Of a stretch of DNA of 64,000 nt, positions 34,881-45,580 are shown piece by piece; within the stretch, counting starts at the first letter, position 1, and each line of letters starts with the position of its first letter. The translations under genes and the position numbers were made by a program. Location of the stretch: assembly GCA_028023455.1 (NCBI GenBank), contig JAQFVV010006341.1, forward strand, positions 1 through 64,000, written 5' to 3'. The DNA is from Epiperipatus broadwayi (Eukaryota > Onychophora > Udeonychophora > Euonychophora > Peripatidae). Below the pieces are notes generated by a model that was given only the letters and a program-made list of their open reading frames with translations, ran no database searches and was not told the DNA's origin.

Positions 34881-36000
34881 TTATTATTAATTATCAGTAG
34901 TTGAAATTATTTAGTTCGTGTGATTATAAGTATGGGGAGAATATTACAGTTTTATTATTTTTAGAACAGTGATTTAGATAGTTTCATAAAACAGACATCA
35001 TGCTGAAATATAAAATTGATATATATTTGGTTTTTTTATTCGTTCTATATAATTTTTCTTGTATTCTTACATATCAATTCAGAGGATAATCAAGGGAATA
35101 TTTGTAATGTTTTGAATACGACTTTATATATTATAAAGGGTTTAGATGAGGAAATTTAAAAAAACTCAGATGCTTTATCAGTGAGTGATAGAAGAAAAAT
35201 CTTCAGCAACTTTTTTATCAGCTTGAGAAGATGAATATGTTAATCATACTTGTAGTTGTTTAGGTAAAAGGACAGATTTAGTTTATCCTCTACAATAGAC
35301 TTGTCCAAACTAATAGAGATCTCTAGATCAGACTCAGAATACAATATGGTTGACCAATGAAACAACATTGACATAAACAAACAGACCAATCAAATAATTA
35401 GACCAGTAAATCTGATTATTCACAATATTGCAGCCGCTGTAAAACTGAAAATCATTTGAGACAGGATGGCTGAAGTCCTATTCAGAACAATAATTCTCTG
35501 GGCTGAAATTAATCTGCAATAATATATGTTGACCACTATTTGTATAATATAGTCAGGCATGTTTAAGACTGGAAGAGGATGAAAAAGTTACGATTTATTA
35601 GAATGAGTCACCATATTCCTCCAATTCACTGGTTGTTACTGGTAACAACTATGCACTTGTGATCTTATCAACCATAATAAACAATAAACTCATAAACTAG
35701 TGCAATTATTGCTTTAATCAGATGCAATGAATATGATGTTATTTTAATCATATCTCAATTTCATGGAGATGGAAACTTGTTATTTTTCAGCAGCAAAACA
35801 TATAAAAAACAATAGGATTATTATTTAACCAGCTGTATTTTACAGAAGTGGGATAAAGACTTCTTTGTTATCAACATAACTTAGTACTGAAAATAAAAAT
35901 TTTGATATGCTTTATAATATTAGATATAAGACGAGTCCGTATATTCGTCAATAACTAGATGACAAGACAATGAATCTACTAATAAATCTTCAGAGGATTG
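34881..36000. other. Spacer, nothing firm
   Basis: No gene recognised. 35190-35270 repeats a short tail seen at 13080-13150 (AAATCTTCAGCAACT), probably a degraded LINE family. Confidence 0.4.
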
Positions 36001-36004
36001 AACC

Positions 36005-36310
36005 TAAAAAGTAGAAAACTCTCCATACAGTAGTGCACCCAGTGCAAACCTTAGTAATCAATGAATGCAAGAAATTTTTTGCATAAATTCCCTAACTAGT
36101 GCCCTGTTCATTCATTATCCCCAGATTAGTTTCTAATTTGTGGCTCTCATCAATGAAAAGCATTGAATCTGAGGGCACTGACAAACTAGAAACTAGTCTG
36201 GGGATATTGAATGTGTAAGCACTAGATAGGGATTTTATGTACAAATCTTCTTGCATCCATTGATTACTAAGGCTTGCACTGAATGGCACTACTGTATGGA
36301 GAGTTTGCTT
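36005..36310. repeat. Family 1 head-to-head pair with a dead hammerhead on the minus strand
   Basis: A left minus-oriented copy (36010-36180) and a right plus-oriented 3' half (36183-36305) face each other. The left motif reads ATTGATGA (C3 to T) with GAAAC and an ATC triplet. The right part keeps GAAACTAGTCTGGGGATATTG but lacks the CTGATGA side. Confidence 0.75.
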
Positions 36311-36589
36311 AGATATTCGTGACTTCGTTTAAGAAAAAGCCACAGTACATCACATCATAATAATGAAGTTATGAGAGTAAATATAAACAAAGTAATTATA
36401 AGTGGACTCTTGACTTTTATGCTGGGTTTGGGGAAAGATAAGGGGATTTAGATATAAAGGCCATACAGGTGACAAAGATTATTTTGTGGAAATGACATGG
36501 AGCAGAATAGTGAATATGGGGAAAACTTAGAGTGGAGAATGGAAGGGGAAGGTGAGGTGGCTAACAGGTTTCTCTGGGCATTGTGGCTT

Positions 36590-36700
36590 AGAGATTCCTG
36601 ACTCCGATAAAAGAGAAACCACAGTGCATCACATACTGTTTTAACAGCTTGTATACGCATAGGTAATCGTCATCATGTGATGTTTAGTGATTTTAAAGAC
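36590..36700. repeat. Outer end of a family 1 repeat
   Basis: GTTTTAACAGCTTG...CATAGGTAATCGTCATCATGTGATGTTTAGTG matches the outer end of the other copies. The sequence to its left (CCACAGTGCATCACATA) also occurs at 36339-36358. Confidence 0.6.
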
Positions 36701-37229
36701 TGAACCTATGGATTGAACGGATAAAAAGACTATTTATTGAGTATTTTATAGTGAAGTCGAAAATAATTTAGCAAAAGCAGTAGTTTGATAACATTCTACA
36801 AATAATCTCAAAAGATATTAGAGTTTATATGGTTATGGTATTAATACAATTAGATAACATGTTGAAATCGTTCCGGAAGAACAACTTTCAAAAAGGATTA
36901 AAAGTCAATATTACAAGATGTTTAAAAATCAAAAGTTTAGCATGTGCAAATATTTTCAATTCCCCGATTAATTTATATATAGTAATCGTTTTCCTTTAAC
37001 GCTTATTACTTTCGTGTGGAGTTAAATAATCATACCGGTATAACTATACTAAAAGTTCTCTTATATGCATACAGAATTCATATAAATAACATTTTAATTT
37101 CATTTATTAAGATATACCTGTTTTACATCACTATCTTTTTAGTTCTAACTCAGTAATTTTTTTTTATTTCGAAAAAAGAAAAATTACTTTAATTAAACTG
37201 AGTACAAAAGAATTACTGTACTTCTAAGA

Positions 37230-37620
37230 ATAACTTTTCCACTAGGTGGCGAATAGCAAGATTGCTGTTGGCCGGAGGTAACTGAAAGAACCAATGACGT
37301 GCTGCGACCAGGATGCACTACCTAGTAAAAAAAAAATTGAAAAGAAAGTCGCTATATCAGGCGCGGTCTGCTTTCATATAATAGTAATACTAGCGTATGT
37401 TCTTCTAAAGGTATTTAGGATGCCAAAAATGTTTTACGGGAATGAGGAACTTAATAATTCAACATGTTTTTGGACTGAACATTTATTTCCCTAAAACAAT
37501 TCGTAGAGATAAATTAAAAACGTTTACGTAGGAAATTCAACTATGTGGGACGCTGTCTATGTGGAATTTAAATATTAATGAACATTTTGTCGGATTTTCG
37601 TTTGTTAATTGATGATGGGA
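37230..37620 (+). other. CpG-retaining patch, candidate promoter/first exon
   Basis: CpG dinucleotides (GTGGCGAATAG, GACGTGCTGCGACC, CAGGCGCGG) are retained here in contrast to the flanks. This patch contains the short transmembrane ORF 37294-37494. It does not match other sequence in the window. Confidence 0.4.
37294..37494 (+). CDS. Short ORF with one transmembrane helix, possible first exon
   Basis: The 66 residues have a Lys-rich segment (KKKIEKK) followed by a hydrophobic helix (ISGAVCFHIIVILAYVLLKVF) and then a Cys- and Asn-containing tail with a possible N-glycosylation site (NNST). This is the layout of the start of a signal-anchor membrane protein. The ATG context CCAATGA is reasonable. 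AAG-GTATTT at ~37409 is a possible splice donor, so the protein might continue elsewhere. I recognise no family. It could also be chance. Confidence 0.35.
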   Translation: MTCCDQDALPSKKKIEKKVAISGAVCFHIIVILAYVLLKVFRMPKMFYGNEELNNSTCFWTEHLFP

Positions 37621-40600
37621 GATGATATTAGCGTGAGGGTCGCCTTAAGGTAAGAATAGTCATAAACTAAATGGTTCTTTATGAAACTAAAATCTTTCGT
37701 GTGCAAGGTGGTTTTTTAAAAGTAGTATCTGATTACAAACGTAAAGCTTTCTTTTTTAATTCATAGTAGGAATCTATTTTTGTATTAAAATTCTGTACTC
37801 TATATGTTTAAAAAAGTAGCTCATCAATATGCGAAGAAGTTTATTTAATTTACCGGTTTAATTTAAATGCGCCTCGTATCGTAAACATTGGGGGATAAAT
37901 GATTTGCTGTTTGATTGGAACAGCGTGATATTAAAAAATGTACAAAGCTTACAATACGTTTTTTTAATTTTAAATATATAATTAAGACTATTTTATTTTG
38001 ATTTATGTATTTGCAATTGTAAGAACAAAATAAAACTTATTATGTGATTTTTAAATTATTTTTAATCAATTTCACGTTACTAGGTAGTTTTCTTCTGATG
38101 CTGGTTTTGCTCAGGCTTCAACAAAGATTTCTGGTTTTAAAAAAAAAAAACAAATGCTAATTTGAAATAAAATTATAGAAAAAAGTCACTAGGCTTCTAA
38201 TGTAAAAGAAAGCTTTTGAGTAAAATAAAAATTATATTCATACTATAATCTCTAATTTTATAACAGTGTTAAAAAGAGGCTTGGAATAAATTTATTAAAG
38301 ATTGATACAAAAAATATATGTACAAAGATTATGTTTGGGTTTTTACATGCACGTTACTAGTAATCATTTTGTTTGAAATGATAAACATCAGATGTAATCA
38401 AAAAATAAAATGTAAAATTGTATAATAACAATTGAGAAATATGTCCTAGCAACCATTGCTTCTTAGACAAAGTAGAAAATGTTACATAGTAATTGCTACG
38501 AGTAATCATGAATGAAAAGCTAATTATAAATATCTTGATTATATTATTAAGGCAGATAGAAACATTGCTAATCTTAGATTTAAACTTGGATAGAGTGCTT
38601 TAGATAGAAATAAGAAATATGTCTATATTTTATCCGTTTTTATAATCTGAGGTTTGGATTTTTATATTGGGATTAACAAAATGATGTCAGAAATGAAATA
38701 CACTGTGAAAGAAGCAAGCCTTCCAGACATTTTTTTTGAAAAATTAAAAGGTTGAAATGAAGCTGATCTGAATCAGCTACTGGAAGAGGTCATGGCTGGA
38801 TAGCTGATGTCTTAAACTAAATTCCAAAAGACTTTAAGAGATGAAAGGTTAAAGAAGTTTGTTGGAATGATATGAAAAAAAGAAACTGTGAATCAGAAAA
38901 TTTGAATTCAACTCAGATAAATCTTTATCATATAATAATTATATCTGTGTAAAAATTATGTTCATTAAACTTTGTGTTTTTAATATACATAATCTACATT
39001 TTTTTATTATCACTTTCAACTTTCTTTTACTTGATACAACCTGTAAATTTACTTTTGTTTTAGTGTTATTGTATTCTTTTTGCAGATGGACTTTTTCTAC
39101 ATTGCATTATTAATCATTAAATTAATAAAACTTTTTTTTTATTCATTATCACATTTTAGTCAATAGTGGATGCCATTTTCAGAGTTTTTAATACATATAT
39201 CCATACATAATGTACAAAATAAAGCAATGAGAATATTAAATATATTTTGATAACTCTTATTAAACATTGTTTTTTATATACAATATATACACATATATAG
39301 TTTTTTATTATATACGTATAAATATATACAAATATTTATACGCTTGCATATATATCCTATCATGCTCTACTCCACTTGATGGAATTGCATGCTATTCTAC
39401 TCTTGAGCGAAAGAAAAACTAATAAGCAAAAAAATAAAATTTCTGCACTATTTTTTAATTTACTAATACAGAAATATATTAAATAAAATCAATAAAATCA
39501 TGTATTTTGAAATAATAATAATAATTTATTTAACAAAACAATATCAATTATTTAACAAATAAAAATATTGATAATTTGAATTATTTCAGAAAAGAAAAAA
39601 AAACCCCTGCATTTAATATTAAAAAAAATAATTTTTCCAATAAAAAAAATGAAAAACACAAAAATCTGAAAACAATGAAATAGTTTAAAGAATAGTATTT
39701 ATTCAGAAAACAAACTTATTCAAGATATTTTCATAACCAACAGTAATTAGAAAAGAAACATGGGATTTTTCTGCACAAAAAAAGAAAAAAGAAATTGTAA
39801 TATATTTGAATACATGAAAGTAATATTTATTTAGAAAACAAACTGTACTAAATATAAATTCATAATACTTAATGATTAAAGAATATAATACATTCAAAAA
39901 GGAAAATATACAAATAATTTCATTTGAAATTGAACCTAGTATCCATAGAAAACATTATATATGAAAAGTATTGCAAATGTCATTAAAGAACACAATGAAT
40001 ATTATTGCTTGTATGATAATTAACAAATAATTCCCCCCACTTTGTGGATTTTAAATATTTTATGTGTTTCTTCATTTTCTAATTCAATTTGCACTCGTCC
40101 AATAATGACAATCCAAGCCTAATTATAATTTGTTTGAATGAATATTTTTGCCAAATATAATTAATTTTGCTTGCTTTATTGATTTGCAATAATTACTGTC
40201 ATAATCATAATCATTCCTATGTAGTACATGGAGAAAAGTTTTTTAGATTTTAATTTTTTCTGGATTTATTAATTTTTTTTTTTTTTAAAAAAAAAGTATA
40301 TACATACAACTACAGCAATATCTGCTTTGTAAATAAATTATATTTCTTTGTTATTTTCAAATATATTAGTTGTTTTCCATTTACTGTGTGTTATAAAGGT
40401 ATATTAATTACATGTTTGTTTTCTAAACAAATACTATTTTACGTAGTAATATGACTTTATACCTGTAAAATAACCTAATATTTTTTTTATTCGTTTTTCT
40501 TTCATTCGGTGTTGTATAGTAGGCATCTTTAAACAGGTTAGAGCGTACATGTAAGTGATACAATATGTTATAAAAAAAATGTGTTAATTTGTATGTGTAT

Positions 40601-42420
40601 TTTTTATATTCTCATTTTTTGATTAGATATGTTTATTTTATATATTATAAAGAATCTTGAAAATAACATAGTAGAAATAAATCTAAACATAGATAAATAA
40701 TATAAAAACTCTGTCAGATAATCTAAACATAGATAATAAAAAGTTAAAGTAATAAATTTCAGTAAATATTTAATAACAGAAGCACCAGCAGCCAAAATTC
40801 ATCTAGAAAAAAAAATAGTATGTAATATATAATATATTTTATAATAGTCTCAGGAGTATAGGGGATAAAATTTATTTAAGAAATAGTCAATTATTTTTAG
40901 CTGAATGTAATAAGAGAAAAGCAAACAATCAGAAAAACATTAACAGAAGCAGATATAATCATCTGTATAATTAGATTTTAAAAAAAAGTATACTATGAAA
41001 TTTTAGTATAATTATCATCAAGCTAGTGATGATAGTGAATCTTAACATTGTTGAATTTGACATTTTCTTTTGTTCCACCTGGTGAGAGTTTTTGAAAATG
41101 TTCAACCTTTCCTACTGTATAAAAATCTTTATTTTATACAAAATCACATTTGATTTTTCTAAATATTTAAAAACTGACTTGTAAATCAGAACAATGCGCC
41201 ATAAACATCATCAACTAAGTTCATGTAAACACTACTTCAGAAAATGAATGAATTAGATTTTTTTTTAATGTGAACAAACAAAAGTAGATTATAATATGAT
41301 AAATCTATCAAATTCTGCTTTAAAATATATTTGATTTATAATAATTATATTTTTAACCTTGTCAATTCTGATAGATAATGATTTAACGCTGTGGTTTTCT
41401 AGCTTTATATTACAGTCAAGTTTATTAAATTTCCACTTCTAAAAATAAAAGACAAATGAATAAATTAAAAGTGTACATGTATATTTCTTTTTATTTTAAA
41501 TAATAATCAATCATTTAGTTTGCAAAAAATAATCAAAAATATTTTATAAGCTATCAAAAAATCATTTTTTTATTCCAAAAATATTGCAGGAAAACTAGAT
41601 CAGAAGGAAGTAAACACCCTCTTGGCCTTTGTTATAAACAATAATGGAATGCCTTAGATATAAACTGACTATCCATAACATACTGACCTTTTCAGATTTT
41701 TTTTAAATTAAAAGATCAGTAAAAGCAGTCTCCAGAAACTACTTAAAAAAAACCCTGTACACTAATAGCTTGTTTAAAACAGCTGTGAAAAATAGCAGAA
41801 CTTTCTTGGAAGCAAACTAAATTATTAAGTTAATATTATAAAAAGAGATGTATCAATAATTTTGTATGCATATAAATAAATGCTAATATTAAATTATATT
41901 AAGGATATATCAAATGCTATATAAATATGTTGGGCTCATCATCATCAGTATTCACATACCTCTTGATATTATATTTGCACTGGCCATAAATAAAGTAGTC
42001 ATTATGAAACCAATAGTGTGGACATTAAAGTTGTCAGCACCATTTTAATAATTTTAAAGAGAATTATATAGATGTCTGCACACACATTCTAAATTCCATT
42101 ATGTGTCAGTTTCTTGGATTGTAAAAAAATAAATAAATGGCTAAACCATACGCATCAAAAGTAAAGATGCAAATAACTAATCTAATATTTAAAATGATTA
42201 ATGAATTATAATTAATGAGTAGTAAAATAATAAAATGAAATTAAAGATATGATAAATATTTTTGTAAATTGATCAAAGAATAATAAATGAATAATATTGT
42301 TTAAATTATAGTTTATGAAAAATATGTCATTTACAATATTTGCATATATGCACACATGCATGCATTTGATAATACAAAATATTCTGATCATTAATTTTTA
42401 CATCCTTTGAATTTATAACC
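37621..42420. other. AT-rich spacer with one possible pseudogene scrap
   Basis: 38679-38880 reads in one plus frame as MMSEMKYTVKEASLPDIFFEKLKG, stop, NEADLNQLLEEVMAG, stop, then TKFQKTLRDERLKKFVGMI. Coherent charged helices are broken by stops, as in a decayed coding sequence of unknown origin. Elsewhere I see only A/T runs and microsatellite-like TA/CA stretches (39280-39350). Confidence 0.35.
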
Positions 42421-42779
42421 ATCTGGTACAGTGGTATTAGAGCTGCAACATAAAGAATTATAATCAGTTTAATCATTAAATTAATTATGTTATTAAATCA
42501 AAAACATATTTTAAAATCTACATTTAAAAAAAAAAACAATTTAACAAAAAAAAAATACGAAAAGCATTAATGTGAAGAATAGTTAAAATATGGGTTTAAA
42601 TCAAATTGAGTGTGTGTTTGCACGTGCATATTCTGCATAATCTATTTTAATACATTGTACAGGCTTACACCTGCATTTATATCTGTAATATATGTGGGAT
42701 TCGAACTCAGACTCTCAGTGTTATCTTATATTGCTAACTCACCTGATCACACACACGTTGAAAAGATAAATAATCACCA

Positions 42780-42817
42780 ATATACTTATTTTGTGCTAAA
42801 CCAGCACTCATTAAAGT
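42780..42817 (-). ncRNA. Family 3 hammerhead-like motif, left arm (degraded core)
   Basis: Minus strand: TTAATGA (for CTGATGA), a perfect GTGCT/AGCAC stem II with loop GGTTT, AAAA for GAAA, stem III AUA/UAU with a two-base loop, then TTGG. The helices are very clear, but two core boxes are mutated. Confidence 0.55.
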
Positions 42818-42877
42818 ATGAATATTGGTTATCTTAATATAAAGCTGAGTACTAATTGTATATATGTGTGGAGATGG

Positions 42878-42934
42878 TAATCTGAATCAACTGGTGAGAG
42901 CTGTTTAAGCACGAAATACATTTATTGGCGATTA
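42878..42934 (+). ncRNA. Family 3 hammerhead-like motif, right arm
   Basis: Stem I TAATC and CAA pair with TTG and GATTA across an internal loop (42878-42890 with 42925-42934). CTGGTGA at 42891-42897 has A6 changed to G. Stem II is around GAGCTGTTTAAGCAC, and GAAA lies at 42913-42916. The two-part stem I is the same layout as in family 1. Confidence 0.6.
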
Positions 42935-42960
42935 TTTATCTTTTCAACATGTGTGTGATC

Positions 42961-43035
42961 AGATGAGTCAGCAATATAAGATGGCACCAAGAGTTGTAAA
43001 TCATGTGAAAGTCTGAGTTCGAATCCTGCATATAT
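42961..43035 (+). other. tRNA-like segment in the family 3 arm
   Basis: GGCACC...GTTGTAAATC...GTCTGAGTTCGAATCCTGC resembles the 3' half of a tRNA, with a TTGTAAA anticodon-type loop (42994-43000, threonine-like) and a B box at 43016-43026. The mirror copy is at 42699-42770. A clean 5' half is not visible. Confidence 0.5.
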
Positions 43036-44137
43036 TAAATATATAAATGCAGATGTAAGCCTATAAAATGTATTAAAATAGATTATGCAGAATATGCACA
43101 TGCAAACACACTCAATTTGATTTAAACATGGGTTTAACTATTCTTCACATTAATGCTTTTGTATTTTTTTTTATTAAATTGTTTTTTCTTAATGTAGATT
43201 TTAAAATATATTTTTGATTTAATAACCTAATTAATTTAATAATTAAACGATTATGATTATAATTCTTCATGTCGCAGCTCTAATACCACAATACCCAACC
43301 ATCTTATATAACATGTACATAGCTGTAGATAAGCATTTGCAATTTAAAAATAATTCAATTTTTAATTAGTTTGCCTTTAAAATATATAAATCCAAAATTG
43401 TTCCTTTATATATAAATATGTGATTTCAAATCTGATATGCATATTTATAGAAAAATAATTTTAATTTTTACCAATATTTGAATACAAGTATAATTTATAT
43501 ACTTGTATGTGTGTGTGGTCATATATATTGGTTTGTCTGAGATAAAGTGAATAATTACTTCATTTTTACTGTTAATTTAGTTATAGAATTATTTTCAATA
43601 ATATAATTTTATGATTTAAGTTTTTTATTTATCTATTAATATAAAATCTTTTTAACTATAAAACCACTCAATTTTTTTTAAACAAAAAAAAATTTTTTAG
43701 AGTAAAAGTTGAATTTAAAAAGAACTTAATTTTGCTCTTCAGTTTTTCTCTTGAAATTTCCCCTGCCCAATTGTTTCTTCTTTTTTTTTTTTGTATGAAG
43801 TTTTTTTTTAAATTGCTGCAATCTGATTTTATTTATTCAAAACTATTTATCAGTTTTTGAAAACAGCAATTGGAATAAAATTATATTTTTGTTTTATGCT
43901 ATAAAGAAATACATTTTCTTTTATTGTTTCTGAAATTAAAATGAAGCCTAGTATATATTATGTATATTCTTTCCAAGCTCAGTATATACCATATTAATAA
44001 TTTTTATTAGTCATAAAAATTATTATATATTTGCATCAAGTTGTGTCAATGTTGTGAGTGCAGAAAGTTTGACACATCAATTAAACTGTAGTAATTCACT
44101 ATCTATATATATTGAACAAAGATAAAGATGTGTATTG

Positions 44138-44193
44138 TAATCTGGACCAACTGTTGAGTGTTGGTTCAGCATAAAATATGAATCTTGAGGATC
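44138..44193 (+). ncRNA. Family 3 hammerhead-like motif, degraded
   Basis: AATC...CAA, CTGTTGA (A6 to T), GTGTTGGTTCAGCAT, AAAAT, ATGAATC, TTG, AGGAT keeps the family 3 order, with GAAA changed to AAAA. The flanks are not obviously family 3, so this is an isolated relic. Confidence 0.45.
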
Positions 44194-44439
44194 ATACATC
44201 TTTTTTATAGGTTTTTGGTTATATATTTATGATTACACCCTCCACAAGGTGTTAAAAGCAGATAGAAACCAATCCCTATCTTGTGTGAGAGTGGTGTAGT
44301 GAAAATTACACTACAGAAATATTATTCAATGCATACCATGTTCACAGAATCATTCAAGATTGTTTTCTTTGATTCTTTATTTGTTTATATGTCTTAGCTT
44401 AATGTATATCACTGGAATCTTAAGATTATGTTTTAAGCC

Positions 44440-44725
44440 AATAAACATCACATGACTACCATCTCTTATGCTTGTGTATAACTGTTGTTAAAACAGGCAA
44501 ATCTCACTATATATATTGCCACACACAGAAAGCTAGAGTAATCAATGGATGCCAGAAGGCTTGGTTGGATAAGTAGGCACTAGATGGGGATTTTATGCGC
44601 AAGCCTTCTGGCATCCATTGATTTCTCTAGCTTGCTGTGAGTGGCAATATATATAATGAGATTTGCCTGTTTTAACAAGTTATACACAAGCATAAGAGAT
44701 GGTAGTCATGTGATGTAAAAATTGG
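44440..44725. repeat. Family 1 palindrome with outer ends on both sides
   Basis: ACATCACATGACTACCATC...GTTAAAACAGGCAAATCTC to ATGCCAGAAGGC is mirrored by GCCTTCTGGCATCC...GAGATTTGCCTGTTTTAAC to GATGGTAGTCATGTGATGT. The hammerhead is lost at the centre (GGTTGGATAAGTAGG). This copy shows the complete outer ends. Confidence 0.8.
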
Positions 44726-44899
44726 TTTAAAACCAATCCTGCATAATAGGATAATGATGGCTATGGTTATTAAAGAACCAAAGACCCCAAAATGTATGAG
44801 TACTGAACTGGGTTCAGACCCATATGACTATATAAGCTAATGGGCTTGGATTGAAAACATTAAGGTGTTTTCGGTTTAAGACTCATAGTTTTGTAGTTA

Positions 44900-45105
44900 A
44901 AGGGAGATAAAAGGTGGTTGCTGGGTGCAATGCTCTCAGATCCAAGGCTCCTCACTGATGAAGGCCATAAGCCAGAAACTAGTCTGAGGATATTGAATGA
45001 GTAGGCACTAGATGGGGATTTTATGCCCAAGTCTTCTGGCATCCATTGATTACTCTAGCTTGCTGTGTGTGGCAATATATATAGTTAGATTTGACTGTTT
45101 TAAGA
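44900..45105 (+). repeat. Family 1 terminal repeat carrying the best hammerhead
   Basis: Order in plus strand: GGGAGATAAAAGGTGGTTGC, CTCAGATCCAAGG, hammerhead (44940-44998), GCACTAGATGGGGATTTTATG, CCATTGATTACTCTAGCTTG, then TTTGACTGTTTTAAG. This end lacks the further outer segment. Confidence 0.8.
44940..44998 (+). ncRNA. Hammerhead ribozyme, family 1, best-preserved copy
   Basis: The outer stem I ATCCAA pairs with TTGAAT (one mismatch; other copies have TTGGAT). The internal loop is GGC/TA, and the inner stem I is a perfect TCCTCA/TGAGGA (44949-44954 with 44985-44990). CTGATGA lies at 44955-44961, stem II GGC/GCC has loop CATAA, and GAAA is at 44975-44978. Stem III is two base pairs AC/GT with loop TA, and the GTC triplet ends at 44984, where cleavage is predicted. 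The only irregularity is an A-A apposition at the base of stem II. In the element the ribozyme would process long transcripts into unit-length RNA; this role is inferred from the known family. Confidence 0.85.
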
Positions 45106-45500
45106 TTACGTTTTCTTTGACTACCATTGAAATTTCTCAAACATGTTTTTTTATTAGCTAGTATACCCAAGTAGACATGTTCTAGTTAACAGAGAGACAA
45201 TGTAATGCTGGCTTTCACAACTCACATTCTAAACTTCAGGTACAATGGGCCATGTCTGCAATGTATGTGATTAACCCTATATACACTTGAGGAGTACCAA
45301 ATGTGAGCAGTGTGGAATTGCTAGCAACTGTTCTTGACTTTGTCTCTTTTCAGTTAAACTGTTTCAATTATTTATAGTAGCTAGTGTGGAATGTACCAAA
45401 ATTGATAGAAGGATTAAAATATTTTCCTTCTTAATTAATAAAAATTACTTTTATAATTATTTAATCAACATTCATCAAAAACAAAAATAGGTTTAAAAAT
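45106..45500. other. Spacer, nothing recognised
   Basis: No gene or structured repeat seen. Confidence 0.5.
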
Positions 45501-45504
45501 TGTT

Positions 45505-45580
45505 TCTTTTTTTCTCTCAGTGGGAAGCGAACCACTAAATAGCGACAACTGCTTGTAAAGCAGCTATCGCTGACCAAAAT
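45505..45580 (-). repeat. tRNA-derived SINE, copy 3 (5'-truncated)
   Basis: Minus strand: TTGGTCAGCGATAGCTGCTTTACAAGCAGTTGTCGC, then GGTTCGCTTCCCACTGAGA and an A-rich tail. The anticodon arm CTGC-TTTACAA-GCAG and the B box are the clearest of the three copies; the A-box side is cut short. Confidence 0.65.

Larger units (their letters stand above)
42421..43312. mobile_element. Large palindrome of two family 3 repeats head to head
   Basis: 42421-42820 and 42905-43312 are reverse complements with moderate divergence. The arms contain GGTATTAGAGCTGCAACAT, a poly-A/T block, AATCAAATTGAGTGTGTTTGC, a tRNA-like stretch and GATTATTTATCTTTTCAAC. At the centre each repeat shows a hammerhead-like motif. 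The 75-residue ORF at 42610 is an arm translation and not a gene. No protein is encoded. Confidence 0.85.

Noticed and set aside
42610-42837. 75-residue ORF
   Set aside because: Translation of a palindrome arm with a tRNA-like part; not a gene.
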